Assembly: GCA_021234155.1 (NCBI GenBank)
Contig: JAJEKV010000092.1
Location: 742,001 to 806,000, forward strand
Origin: Isoetes taiwanensis
Lineage: Eukaryota; Streptophyta; Lycopodiopsida; Isoetales; Isoetaceae
DNA: 64,000 bases
Reading direction: 5' to 3'
Under the pieces are notes generated by a model that worked only from the letters and a program-made list of their open reading frames with translations, had not been told where the DNA came from and did not search any database. Below, piece by piece: positions 9,942 to 22,214 of this stretch (position 1 is its first letter; each line of letters opens with the position of its first letter). The position numbers and the translations under genes are program-made.

Positions 9942-12489
9942 GGTAGTCCAGGGTTCATCTTATTTAGAATTGATGTAGCAAGCACAAAACTGTCCACAAA
10001 GAAAAAGTTCATCTAAATTTTGAAGGAAGAGATTATGCATCCAGCATCAGTACATACCATGTCAAGCTCCAAGAATTTATTCAGAGTATACATAAAGCGC
10101 ATAACAAACCCTAATTGCTCCCGATATGGATTCTTTATATCATTCACAAAGACAACTCTAACCCCATGAGGACCACAATTCCTAGACGTGTGCTTCCTAA
10201 GTAAGCTTTGGGATGTTAAGGCTTTAGACGGACGACACAACTGAGTCCATCAATGTAGAAACTTTTGGAAGCTATGACTACCAGATCGACATCGACCCAA
10301 TGTGGAAAGCTTCCGAAGCTATGACTACCAGATCGACATCAATCTTCAAGCGAATCAAGGACTACATCATAACTCGAGCTGCAACATAAAAATCACAGTT
10401 GATCCAACAACATCATTTTCCATGTGCGGTTCAGCCTTCAAGCAAATCAGGGACTACATCATAACTCAAGCTGCAACATAAAAATCATAGTTGATCCAAC
10501 GACACCGTTTTCCATGTGCGGTTCGGAAAAACCATATCAACCATATCGGATACAAAAAGTTGAAGGTTAAACATCGGGGGTTCATGTGCGGTTCAGAAAA
10601 ACCATATCAACCATATCGGATACAAAAAGTTGAAGGTTAAACATCGGGAGAAAAAATAACTGTACATGAATTGTACAAAAAGAATAAACTCATGGATATT
10701 TGCAAAAAATATTTTGAATTATTAACCCAACATACAAAACAGGGTTTGCTTGAACGGCTGAACCTAAAAATTTAAACAGCGCAATCAAATTTCTCTTCCC
10801 CAAAGTGCCTAACCTAACTAGCAAAAAGGCGCAACAGGAGGCTTGGGCAGTTTCAGGCTTGGATTTAGTTTTGCATTTGATTAGGTTAGGTTGTCGAGGA
10901 AAACATTTAATAAACAAATTTTTAATAACGAAATATTCAAAGTAGGCATCTACATGGACCTTTGTTGGAGGAAATCAAGTAAAGAGTGAAGGATTTGGTT
11001 GCCCACAAGGAAGATCGTGAAACTCCCACTCTCATATAGTTCTAGCTATTCTATTTAAAAAGGGCAAGTTGCATCCATCCTTTATAGTTCGAAAATCATC
11101 CATCCGAATAACGACGAGCCCCAATGTTTTCTCTGAGCTTCAAAAGCTTGTTGAACAGGAAAGGTTTCGCATCAGAAGAGGGGCGTAAATTGCCCTCTTG
11201 CAGAGCATAAGTCGAAGAAATATGGTGGGGCTCATATACTTCTAAAACAATGTCATCGCAATGGAAACTAAATTAGAACCGCAATTCCGCCTCATGGACG
11301 CTTATTGGCTGCCGGAGCTCTATTTTGAGCATTTTCGAGGATGGAGTAATCTTAAGAAGGATTCACTTGTGTTGTGCGTATAAACCATCTGAGTTTATGC
11401 TAGGGGGTCTTTTATTGCTTATTTCATACTTATAATAAGGAATACTTACCATTTATTTCACTTGTCTAGTTGTATTTTAAGGGGTATAAGGGTATATCAA
11501 GCTAGTTTTCTGTGTATGATGAGGGGGTTTTGTCTAACCCTAGGAACGCAGATGCCATATCCAAAATATGTATAGGTGAATCCCCTGGAAGTAATATGCC
11601 GGAAGATATAATTTGCAGTATTTTTTTTGTCTAACACAAATTCCCCTGTTCTTCATGACATTCGAAATTTTTGTCTAGCGTTGTACTAACACCTTCATAT
11701 CTTTCAAGCATAAAAAAAGGTCTATAAGCAAATGAAGATTTTGTCTGTGACGTTCTCCAACAGGCACCAAACACGTTCTCCAAGAAGCAGTTAGCGCTAG
11801 AGAAACAAATCTGGGAATGTACCAGAGGAAGAAAAATAGAAAATAGACTCAACAATGCTACAACTTTATGGAAGATTTGAATTATGATCAATTGCATTTG
11901 TACTTGGCAGAGCCAATTTGTGAAGCAGGCATCTCACCAAATGTTAGGAAAGAATTCATCAACCAGTAAATATGATTCGAGACAAATTTGTTCTAGCTTA
12001 CAAAGCCACAAAGAATCAATATTAGATAAATGAACCAGAATGACTACAATCTACCTCTCTTACAACTTTTCAATTAGAATATTATAGGAAATATGAACTC
12101 GTCAATTCTCCAATCCATGCCTTCCTGCCATGAAAACGCAATAAAGCTTATTTCAGTATAGTGCCTTTTCTTACTGTAATCATTTGCCCACATTAGCTAT
12201 AGCATGCCAAATATTTTATCCATCTTTGGCATACGAATCTATATAGGAAAGGGTTACTAATAACGTTGTTCGGGATATTTCACACGGTCTGAGCCTTGGG
12301 TCCCTTGTTCACAATTTCATTTGAAACACATAATACTTGTTGAATTATTAACATTTATCATTAAAACTAACCGAAGAACATTATAAGAATCATATTGCAT
12401 GGGCTAGAATAAGTTAATAGATAATACAAGAATCTGAAATTAGAAACTTGTAAAATTTTACAGTTTACAAGATGACAAAACTGATATAA
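9942..12489. other. No gene recognised; contains clustered tandem duplications
   Basis: Only short non-homologous frames occur. The notable content is the run of three tandem duplications at 10268-10650. From 10650 to 12489 the DNA is AT-rich with no recognised coding or RNA feature. Confidence 0.4.
10268..10650. repeat. Three adjoining tandem duplications (47, 92 and 70 bp periods)
   Basis: Three different units are each present twice, one after another. GAAGCTATGACTACCAG occurs at 10268 and 10315. CTTCAAGC[G/A]AATCA occurs at 10344 and 10436. CATGTGCGGTTC[G/A]GAAA occurs at 10513 and 10583. Copies differ by a few bases. The second and third blocks share the CATGTGCGGTTC word. Confidence 0.85.
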
Positions 12490-13115
12490 CCAAGGCGAAA
12501 GTGCGACCCGCTCTTTAACATGCAAACTGTGAAGCTTTTGAGGATGCTTGCAAGGTTCTTAGTAGAATTAAAAAAATGCAATGTTTCTACATAGACTATG
12601 ATGCTTGCAAAATCAGTCAGATCTGATTTGATGAGTATGGCAATTAGGTTTTTTGAAATGATCTGGCTTGAAGGTGTAAAGCCAGATAAGGCTGTTGTTA
12701 TTGCATGTTGTGGTTTCAAATCATTGGCATTAGGCAGGCTGATTCATATGTATGTCTTGTTTATGTCTGGATTAGATGTACTATTATGTACCACTCTCCT
12801 GCAGCTTATGCCCTTCATGAATATAGAAAAGGATGCATTAAAAATCTCTTGGAGTATGAAATATGAAGGCTATAAACCAATATGATGCATCTACATTCCT
12901 ATCTTAGGGCAAGAGTTCGATGGGATAGCAGAGCTTGACATTTTAGTGGGAAGTTGAGAGCCTTGAGGACGCGCACATTGCATTTAACAACATTTCCAAA
13001 AGGAATGTTATTTCAAGGGCTGCTATGATATCAACACATTCTAAGCTTGGTAGAAAGGCAATGACTTTGGAGAGCTAGATAAGGTTATTTTATTTGCCAT
13101 GCTGAATGCATGTAG
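12490..13115 (+). pseudogene. PPR protein pseudogene
   Basis: Pentatricopeptide-repeat proteins are organelle RNA-processing factors that are abundant in land plants. The + strand shows typical PPR wording in scattered frames: FFEMIWLEGVKPDKAVV near 12650, GRLIHMYVLFMSGLD near 12735, SLEDAHIAFNNISKRNVISRAAMIS near 12955-13035, and DKVIFFAMLNACR near 13083-13118. These are consecutive 35-residue-like units with frameshifts and stops between them, so this is a non-functional fragment. No start, target peptide or C-terminal domain is visible. Confidence 0.8.
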
Positions 13116-14077
13116 AAATGACTAGATTTCGCACCATTAATCTCAATCTAAAAGGCAGAGGAAGTCAAACTTGTCTTAGCAATTTCAGCAGCTAACCTAA
13201 TGCTTGAGCTATTTTAGAGAGGATGTGAAAAACAGCTGCGATGTCCAACAGGCATGCAAATCGAGAGCTCCAACAAGCTTTGACCTGTAGACTTGAATAG
13301 AGCTTTGATAATCCATTAACATATTTAAGATCAACAAAACTTTCCCCTCATATTGGAATAGACCCATGAAATAAGCTTGAGAAGGTGTGGCTTACCTTAC
13401 CTTTCAAAGATAGATCATTTGTGGCTCACTTTTCCTGAGTTTTAAGACATTTTGAGCACTATAGAACCAATACGATGGGTTTCTTAAGCAATTATAATTT
13501 GCTCACATTAAAAGCTCATCTTTGTCACAGCTATGTTTTGTACAGGCCTGCATATTCATTCCTAGTCCTTAAACAACAAAATTTAGATAATTGATTGGAG
13601 ACGGTGCAAGAAAAAAGCAGCTAAAGGAAATAGCAGAAGAATAAATACATACTGGATCGAAAACAAAAACTAATCTCTTTACTTTATTATTGCAGATGGA
13701 AAGAGATAGATTCATATTGATTTTCAAGAAGGCATGAATTTAGAGTAAGGGCAGCGTATTTGAGACATGAGATGTTCTAGCTGATTTACATACCAATCAC
13801 TTTTGTAGAAGAAACCTAACGAACATTCAAGTAGAAAGTCCTCCGAATTCCAACATTACTTAGGAGATTGAAACAAGCCATATAAAGGTCGCTTCCAGTA
13901 AGGCCACGCTGCTTACTTGAGCATGCATTATTTCTCATAAAGCCAGTCCTGTTTCGGTTGTAAAGAATTCATGTAACAAATGGGGGTCACATCCCATCAT
14001 GGCCTGGACCCATGGTCCCAAGATGGTTGGAAGAATAGACCACGAAAAACAAGGAGAAAATGCAGTCAGGTTGTGCT
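13116..14077. other. No gene recognised
   Basis: AT-rich sequence between the PPR relic and the VAP pseudogene; no coding or RNA feature was seen. Confidence 0.4.
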
Positions 14078-14964
14078 TCACTGTTCTTGTGCATTATTTA
14101 TGGGAAACTGAGGGGATGCCTGAGCTGGACTTTTGCGCCTGCGAATGAGATAACCAAATAATATGCTGAGGAAAGCAATGATAAAAACAACTCGAAGAGA
14201 AAAACTGCATCTTGGTTTCAAAGCCACAGTAGATCTAGACTGTACATTGCAAACAATTAAGTTGTGATATGCGATTTCTACAGTGTCATAAGAGAAAACA
14301 TAATCAGAAAACAGATGAAATATGTATTAACATTACAATGTTCTGTCGAAGCTGTTGATTGTTTCGGGAAGATATATCACATTTTTCACCCAGTCTTGCT
14401 AATGCTTTTCTTGCCTGACATCCATTAAGATTCAGATATTACATACTAACTTAATTCTCAAAAAAAAAACAAGTTGCAGTAAATAATCAAACCTCAGTAA
14501 GCTTATCTTGTAATTTATCCACATCTTTTGAGGTATGTAATAGAAGAATGTGCTCGGCCTCTAAATGCAATGCCCTTTACAATTGTTCACCTCAAAGCTC
14601 CCAAAAACATGTTCAATACTTGATGCCTAGTTTGTTGTAGGCGAGGAGTCATCCTCAGATGCTTCTGGAACAGGTGAAGGTGGATGATGGTGTGGAACAA
14701 AAACTACCTTTAGCTTTGACTTATATACCTTTTGACCATTGTCTCTATTGAACTGCAGAGAAGATGTGAAAGTTATGTACTCTTGCAATCCTTTGTAACA
14801 AAAATTTATGAGAAGTAGATGACTGAATGAAAAATAAACATTCAGATACCATGTCTTGTGTAATGTCTTTGGCAGCTGTACAAGCGTAGCTACAACACTT
14901 TGCACAAGAAACTTGTTTTTTATCTGTAAATCTGTTGGGGCTTCTCGTTGTGCTTGCACTGTGA
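14078..14964 (-). pseudogene. VAP27-like (MSP domain) pseudogene, 5'-truncated
   Basis: VAP proteins are tail-anchored ER proteins whose MSP domain binds FFAT motifs at membrane contact sites. Minus-strand exon pieces appear in the correct order. An MSP segment (TVQAQREAPTDLQIKNKFLVQSVVA) starts after a good acceptor at 14964. The end of MSP (DNGQKVYKSKLKVVFVPHHH) and the PPSPVPEASEDDSS linker follow. Two helical exons come next, from about 14575 to 14493 and from 14414 to 14337. The last exon (14239-14078) holds the tail anchor LRVVFIIAFLSILFGYLIRRRK, ending NNAQEQ. The first half of the MSP domain was not found anywhere up to the SUN gene. Between SVVA and AKDITQDM one base is missing compared with the family, shifting the frame, and a TAG closes the linker exon after SPTTN. 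Both defects suggest a dead gene fragment; assembly error at the frameshift cannot be excluded. Confidence 0.85.
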
Positions 14965-17025
14965 CTGGCAAAGAACAAGGCTCCTAATTAGAGAAAACTT
15001 TAATCACGTAAAAATGGCGACTTCCGAAGACTTCATTAGTAAGTGGTCCTAGTGCGTACATATGACCTCACAACTGCTTCTTGTTAATACAAGTCCAGTG
15101 TTTGAATGAACACAATATTTTTTTGGTGATGTAGTCTTGACCTGTTTCCACATCACTCCAAAACGATTAATTTCATGGATCAGAAGAACTTAAAACACTA
15201 GACCTTCATATCAAAGCCTCAAAAGAAACCATCTGAATCTAATCATCCTTGGTGCTTAAACTAGTCTTGATAAAATCCCTAAACTAGCCTTTAAGGACAA
15301 AGAAGTCTATCATGGTTTAACAAAAAGCCACATCTCTTGTAAGCTAAGCAAAATATGAAAAATCACATGAGTACATTCTGGATTATAGACATGCATGGAA
15401 TGTATCTTTTGACAATAAAGAGAATATAAGTAAGAAAATATATCCTGGACCGGCAAAAAGAGCTTGAATCTCGAGCAAATAATCCAGAAAATGGGTCAGA
15501 TCATGACAAAAAGGGCCTTGAGGATGAAAAATTGGGCCCGGATCATGAAAAAACTGCTCCCGATCCAGAAAAACTTGTTCCTGATCTAGAAAAAGGTTCT
15601 GAAACGACCAAATCACCCATTTTGGAAGCTTCACAACAGGAAAATTTGAAGAATCAGATAGTCTTTGCAGATAATTTTTCTTTAAGAAAGGGGCTTTCCG
15701 AGAAATTGAATAAAGGCAACAAGCTTAAGCAAATGATCTATGTCACCTATGACAACATGTGCACTTGAATACTGCACCATAAACAACAAAAAATTGATGC
15801 CATGTTAATAATGCAGGCATGAAAGGGAAGCCAGAATAAAGAGAAGGAGCGCAACATAACATCAAACATAATTTTCAATAGCTTTAAGCAAACAACATGC
15901 TCTATCCTCAGACTTGAACAATGGGCAGATGACAATCATGACAAGCTTAATGACCACGAAGGACAAAACCAATCTGAGATATTTTGTAAAAAAACATCTG
16001 GATAGACAAGCTCATACATGGATAGCATGCACGCTAAGAATGGATAGAATGCGGGAGAAATGGTAAGGCCTTTCCCTTTATAGGCGCACAAAATCTCACA
16101 GAATCTGATATCGAAGATCGTCCAGAAGCTATACTCTTCAATCGGGGCATTACAGGCACCAAAGGATGTGCCTCAAGCCTATATTAACCAGGGAAACAGA
16201 TCTTCCTGACTCCCAAACTCTAGGGTTGAATCCATAACAAAACACCAGCCAGATGGGTTTGATGCAAGAAGTACCAAAAAAGCATCAAAATGCGGGGAGA
16301 AAAAGAAAGGAAAGGGCCGAAAGAGCTGGCTATAGCTTGTTGGGCAGGGCCGGATCTGCAGTGGAGAAAAAAATCGCCGGAGTTGGAGCTCTAGGGCGGG
16401 ACGTTTCCAACCGGCATCGACCTCTTTATTTTTCTCAACCCTCCATTTTTTTAGATCAAAATCCAACGGCATGTTGCATGTCCATGTCATATTTTTAGAC
16501 ACGTGGATAGGCTAGGCTTCAAAGATAACGCGCCACTCGAGGTTAGGCTGTTGCGCTAAAAATTTAAACAATTTCCCAAAGGAAGAAAAAAATATTGAAA
16601 AATTGTATAGAAAACTTTTGAGGCTTTATTCAACAGCAAGATAACACAACTTTAACCATTTTTAGAACTGCAGAATTAGGGTAACATGCATCGCATCTCG
16701 ACTGTCCAGACGTCATTGTTTTAGGACGAATTATGGACACCGGCGCCTTCTTTGCTTTTCAAAGCTGCGCGCCTTCGGTCTATTTGTTATGGGCATTGCA
16801 AGACGAATTGGTGCCTGGTGCGGCTCTTTTTTAGTCTTTTCTTATCCTGAAATAGGCCTGAATGGGTATTTTTAGTCCCGTGTTTCTTCAAATGGGACCG
16901 TACCTTTAGCGTATGGTAATTTTTGGCAGCAGTTGGAGCACAAATCTGGCAAAGGAAAGGTGTTTCTAGTATCAAAATTCTTTTTTGGGGTTGAATCTGC
17001 AAGTAGAAGCTTTTAAATAAAAAGT
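14965..17025. other. Intergenic; no gene established
   Basis: The missing N-terminal VAP exons were sought here and not found. Two features are worth noting: a + strand frame with DxEK repeats (listed separately) and a minus-strand leader-like stretch, about 16400-16190, ending in an ATG frame of 18 codons (16234-16179) with no supporting exons. The last few hundred bases before 17026 must contain the SUN gene promoter and leader; no specific element is clear. Confidence 0.4.
15429..15768 (+). other. Open frame with acidic/lysine DxEK repeats, unknown
   Basis: About 113 codons are open from just after a TAA to the TGA at 15766. The middle part repeats a motif of about 7 residues around DHEK/DPEK/DLEK (near 15535-15600), followed by a basic tail. 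No start codon is obvious before 15532 and no family is recognised. It may be an old exon or chance; the minus strand is also open here. Confidence 0.25.
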
Positions 17026-18540
17026 ATGGATAGGTCACATAATGAGCAGGATACCACAACTTCACATTCTACAACGGCAACTTCTGGCACTCCTTTGCAA
17101 GTGGAACCTATTGCATCTGCCAGGCCATCTTCTACTAAAAGAAGAGGCAGTAGAGCTGATAATATGGATGATCAAGTTCACCATACAAAGCGTTTAGGTT
17201 CAAAGCCATCTTCTAACGGGGATTTACGGGATGATAATGTCAGAGGTAGTTATAGGGTTTCAACATCAACCATGAAGGGCAAGGGAACTGGCCCATCAGG
17301 TGAGGCTGGATATGCAAGGCGCAGATCACACCTGAGTGGTCCTGTTATTTCACATCCCTTATTTGCCGCTGCTTTGGTGATTATTATTGGAGCTGCAGTT
17401 TGGAATTGGCAGCCTAATAAACCATCCCTAGCCGAGCTTTCTACTTCTGAGCAGGTCAAGGAGCTGGAGCAGTTCTCGAAAAAGACCACAAAGTGGATGC
17501 AAGTGCAGCTAGAAATTGTTGATATGAAATTAGGGCAGGAGATTGAAGGTTTAAGGAAGGAGATGAATGGGAAACTGGATGATCATGCATTGCAGATTGA
17601 AACCAATGTGAAGAATCTTAAAGTAGAAGTGGATGATCTAGGAAAGTCTGTACAAAGTCTCTTTAATGGTGGGTTTTTGACTCGGAGAGAAGGGATGGAG
17701 CTCGTACAATCTGTGATTGCAAAGCGGGCTGCTGAGGCAAAGGGTAATGCTCTCAGTTTGGATGAGATGCGTGTCGCTGCACGGCAGATTGTTGAGGAAG
17801 AGCTCACCAAGCATTCTGCAGATGGAATTGGGAGAGCAGATTATGCATTGGGAACTGCAGGAGCCAAGGTTATGCACCATTCTCCAGGTTATTTCTCTAC
17901 ATATGAATCAGCAGTTCCATGGGCACAACGACTCGGTAAAGGGCTCTGGGGAGGTTCCTTTATTAAGCATCCAATGGCGCATGTTGTTTTGGAGCCTAGC
18001 TTTGGTGAACCAGGGAGATGTTTGCCCTTAGCTGGAAGTGACGTCTTTATCGATATTGGTCTGCGTACTGCAATATATCCAGAAGCAATTACTTTGGAGC
18101 ATGTGCATGAGGTGCATAAAATTTGTTTCCTGAGTACATTAGCGTGTAGCAGTTTTATTTTGTCTCTATAATCTAGTAATTTCATAGGTCTTTTGTTGAT
18201 GATACTGATGCTTTGTCTTTCTTGTATACAGAGCGTGGCGTATGATCTTAGAAGTGCACCAAAAGAATTCCTGGTTTTTGGATGGTTTGACAAAGGGCTA
18301 GTGGATCGAACAGGCCTTACTCATCCTGAAACAAAGATTCTCCTTGGTGAGTTCACTTATGAGATTGACAAGCCAAATAATGTTCGTACTTATGAGCTTC
18401 CAGAAGAGGCTAAAAGGGAACTCATTAATATGGTAAGGCTTCATGTTGTTTCAAACTATGGAAGCCCAACCCATACATGCATATATCGTTTTCGTGTCCA
18501 TGGTTCAGAGCAAACAAAAGTAATTCCAGCTTTGCCATAA
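17026..18540 (+). CDS. SUN-domain protein (plant SUN1/SUN2 type), inner nuclear membrane
   Basis: Plant SUN proteins span the inner nuclear membrane and bind KASH partners through a C-terminal SUN domain, forming LINC bridges for nuclear shape, nuclear movement and meiotic chromosome motion. Two exons, 17026-18111 and 18232-18540, join across a 120-bp GT/AG intron to give 464 residues, matching Arabidopsis SUN1/2 (about 455-470). Residues 1-105 are a Ser/Thr-rich nucleoplasmic tail with basic patches (STKRRGSR). Residues about 110-128 form one membrane segment (HPLFAAALVIIIGAAVWNW). Residues 140-210 are heptad-like coiled coil. The SUN domain runs from about 272 to the end, with GKGLWGGSF, RTAIYPEAITLEHV, SAPKEFLVFGW and CIYRFRVHG. 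The ATG chosen is the first in the frame. No defect was seen. Confidence 0.95.
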
Positions 18541-19398
18541 AAATCAGTCTTTTGGAAGATGAACTGACATTTCAGATGGGGCAGAATATGACAACCTTGA
18601 ATTAGGTTTTAGTATTTAATTTGACAGCTGACGGATGAAGGGTACCATGCAAAAATTCATGAATCATGGCCTCATGTTCTTTTAGAACTTTTCATTATTT
18701 GACTCAATTCTAACATCATGTTCAAGGAGATTGCAATTATACATTGCAAGCATTTCATCTACATGATCGCTTTTTGAAAGATTGTAATGTTCAAAATTCG
18801 TTCTTTCAATTAACCAGCTTTTTATATAAGGTACAAGTGTGAGAAATCTGTTGCAGGAGAACTTTTAATCAACATGACGTATCTGATTGAAGAACTTTAT
18901 ATCTAGCCTTACAAGAGATATTTTTAAATTTACCTTCCAGAGAGATGCACTTTTATGCCAATGCTGTATCTGGGTTTGTATAGGAATTAGATGAAGAATT
19001 TATAATTTACTTGTGATCTCCCCAACAAGAAAGAACTGGAATTTCTGGCTAAGGTTTCTGTCTTGCACAATGGAAACAGACTGTGAGTCTGTACAGGAAG
19101 CTGCAAAATTTTCATATGCTAAAATGGGTAATTGTAATCATCTAAATTTGCATTTGCTTGACTTTTTTTAAAGGGCCAAACAGTTGCCTATGGAATAACA
19201 GGCATTTTACTATTGACAATGATAGTCTGTTTTGCACAGCTGAAATGTATTTTAGAAATATGGTGAACTGAGTATGCATTTATTAAAGATTAGAGACTGA
19301 AGTGTAGACATTGAACATCAGTGGCAACTTTCTTTTGGTCCGTCGAGCTTTATGCCAGGGAATTGCAAATGCTTTTCCATCTTTGATGGAACTGGCGT
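18541..19398. other. Intergenic between converging SUN and FBL3-like genes
   Basis: The two genes point at each other, so this is 3' flank for both. No other feature was seen. Confidence 0.5.
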
Positions 19399-21785
19399 CT
19401 ATGGTGAACACACACCATTATTGCAGCATTTCTCCATCCAACGAATCCTACAACCGCGAGATTCCACTTCCTCCACCACACTAGTGGGGAGATATAATCT
19501 TAGATAAGCGGAAAGCTTGATTTTTCTCAGGCTTCCACAGGCAAGAAGCATTGTGATAAGGCCCTCTCCAGACACATTTAATGTGTGCACCAATTTTAAA
19601 TTTTGAATGTATAGTAGCTTTGAAATATTTAGTAAAGCTACTTCTGTTACCGGGCAATGTGATAGATTGATCTACGAGAAAAAAGAAGTAAAAAGCATAA
19701 TTAGCATGTAATAACCTGTGATGCTCTATCTTGTTATATGTTCTAGGACTAGGACATACCACTTGAAGGCTTGGACAATGATGTACAAGTGCCAGTACTG
19801 CTAGATCGCCAACATGGCAGCAACGCTTCACATCCAACTCAATCAAGTGCTTACAGCCTCTTGCCATCTCTACAATGCCAGCCGAAGTAACATTGGAACA
19901 ACCCCTTAAATCTAGCTGTTGAAGCTCTGTCAATTGTGCCATAGAATTCAAAGATGCATCTGTGATCCTGCTACAATATGACAGGTCCATGGCTTTGAGT
20001 CTTCTACAACCACTAGAAATAGCAGCAAGTCCACAATCACCTATCCCTGTGGACCTGCCCATCCAGCCATTAGAAATGCATCCAGTTATTTTCTCTAGTG
20101 AAGGACAGAACAGATACCTGTAAAGGTCAAGTTCCCTTAAGTTTTTGCAATTAGCTCCCACGTGCACAAGTCCTTTATCAGTTATACTGACACAGAATCC
20201 CAGTTTTAAGATTCTCAAAGCTACGCATCTGGATAAATATCTAAGGCCTGTGTTGAAAGTACTCGTGTTACAGTGAGAAAGGAAGGTACAATAAAAAATA
20301 CAAGCTTTTAGTTACCTTCATCATTTATGCTGCAATCTGTTAAATCCAGCTCCTCCAGGTAAGGGCAGCTCTTGCCAAGGTATGCTATGCCTTTGTCAGT
20401 GATAAAGTTACAACTTTCAATCTTGAGGCTAAGAAGGCCTTTGCAGGAATTCGAAATGGCTAAAAGAGCATTATCTGTCAGCTCTCGACAACAAGTAAGG
20501 TTAACCTTTTGAAGGAAAGAACAGCCACAAACGAGAGCTTCTATCCCTGCATCTGTTACTCCCCTGGATTTACTCAGACTAAGTTCTTTCACTTGTTTGC
20601 AGCATTTTCCAATGAAGTACAGTCCATCGGCAGCCATTTCACAGCCATCCAAGATAATAGATTGTAGGCTTGCTAGGTTGTGGAAGCTGCTTAGTAATCC
20701 AGGTGTGACCTGTCAGACAATTTGTTAATAACAATTGCACAAGAAACATGTAGAACAAGGAAGATAAGTTGGGATAGATAAGTTAGCTCACAAGTGAGAA
20801 GTAAGAGAGGCAAAGTTGCTGAAGGGCCATTGGACTATTTGCCAAGGCAGTAATTCCCACAGTGCTCATATTCTGACATCGGGATACATCTAAACTCTGC
20901 AGAACTCACGTGTAAGATCAGATCTGGATATCAAGCGTCAAACCTAATAGAGAAGTTTACCAGCAGAGAGTGACTGTTATTTTGTAGATAAGCTAGTCCG
21001 GCATCATCAACATTGTTGCAAGAGACAAGGTTCAGAGTAGTTAAAGTATTAAGTTGAGTTATACATGCAAGGCCCTTATCCGTGATCTGCATGGAAAATA
21101 AGTTTGTAAAAGAGGGGAAACGAAATGAACATGAATGTGAACGTACCTCTGTGTAAGAGAGATCAAGTGTATGAAGCTCTTTACAATTCGCCACTATAAA
21201 AGAAACACCAACATCTGTAATACCTAAGCATCCCTTGAAATTAAGAGTTTTAAGCTTCTTGCAGCCAGCAGCAAGACAACCTAATGCAGCATCTGTTATA
21301 GAGTGACAACCCATCAATTTGAGTACTTTAAGATTTCGAAGCTGTGCAACAGCAATAATTCCCGAATCACCCAAATTGGAACAATAGCTCAGGTCCAGAT
21401 CTTCCAAATGGGGGCACTGACGAGCCATTGCAAAAAGGCCGACCTCTGTAAATCCCACGGTCCGGGCCATACTAACAGAAATCAAGCGATTGCCTGCAAA
21501 TTTCCCCACCGCAGAAAGAACTCTATCATTTAGGCGGCTGCAGCAGGTCAAATCCAAATGTTTAACATTGCTGCATTTTAAAAGGACCTTCTGTAAAACC
21601 TCTGATCTCAAAACTTTAATGGATTTCCTTGCATCTGCTTCCAGGTACATGAAATGCTTACAGACTAAGCTCCAAGCATGCCGGTCATATCGATCTTGAA
21701 GCTTTTCTAGGATATGGAGCAAAATATTATCATCAAGAGAATCCATGGAAAAACGGGATCGTTTAGCCATGGATTTACAAGGCAA
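19399..21785 (-). CDS. F-box/LRR protein, FBL3-like (SCF ubiquitin ligase adaptor)
   Basis: F-box/LRR proteins bind SKP1 through the F-box and present substrates bound by the LRR solenoid to the SCF ubiquitin ligase. Seven exons join in frame on the minus strand with GT/AG borders: 21785-21147, 21086-20961, 20896-20792, 20709-20316, 20247-20118, 20054-19760 and 19671-19399. They total 1962 nt (653 residues; Arabidopsis FBL3 is about 665). The F-box is near residues 14-58 (SLDDNILLHILEKL ... WSLVCKHF). About eighteen cysteine-containing LRRs follow (LDLSYCSNLGDSGI, LKLMGCHSITDAAL, LDVKRCCHVGDLAVL). The tail GCRIRWMEK resembles the FBL3 C-terminus. An alternative start five codons downstream (21770) is equally plausible. 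The gene appears intact; its substrate cannot be told from sequence. Confidence 0.93.
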
Positions 21786-22214
21786 GAATCCGAATTGAAG
21801 AAACTAAAATTATCAATCAAGGCATTGAGAATAAAGCTTTGAAAGCCAAATCTGGATTGTAAATCTAATCCGGCGCCATGGAAGAATCCTCCCCTGTTAC
21901 GCCCTGCCGTCGTATACGAATATACGTATAAGGAGGCGGCCGTGCGTATAGAGGTGGGCAGGGGGGAGGTAAGGCTACGTGGAAAGAGCAGGACTTCATC
22001 GTAACCGTTAGTACAGAATCGTACGCTCGTGGAATGTGGGTACAAAACGTACACAAATATTGTTAGTAAAATATGCGGATGTTGATCTTTGACTATGCTT
22101 TTAATACACTTCATCAGTTTCCCCACTTGTCCTTTTTTCTGTACATGCATAAATCCTTCCCCTAGTAATCCTACCTCATGTATATTTGGCTCCTACCCAA
22201 AGCAAACTAGATGC
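21786..22214. other. FBL3-like upstream region
   Basis: This is presumed 5' leader and promoter of the minus-strand F-box gene. A pyrimidine-rich stretch on the minus strand near 21940-21985 is typical of a plant leader. No gene was seen. Confidence 0.4.

Noticed and set aside
10513-10650. Group II intron domain V resemblance of the GTGCGGTTC repeats
   Set aside because: Only a few bases match; the paired stem and GNRA-like loop of domain V are absent.
16179-16502. 107-codon minus-strand frame upstream of the VAP relic, considered as its missing first exon
   Set aside because: Its short ATG segment (MDSTLEFGSQEDLFPW) lacks the MSP start pattern, and no connecting exon with the conserved first half of the MSP domain was found.
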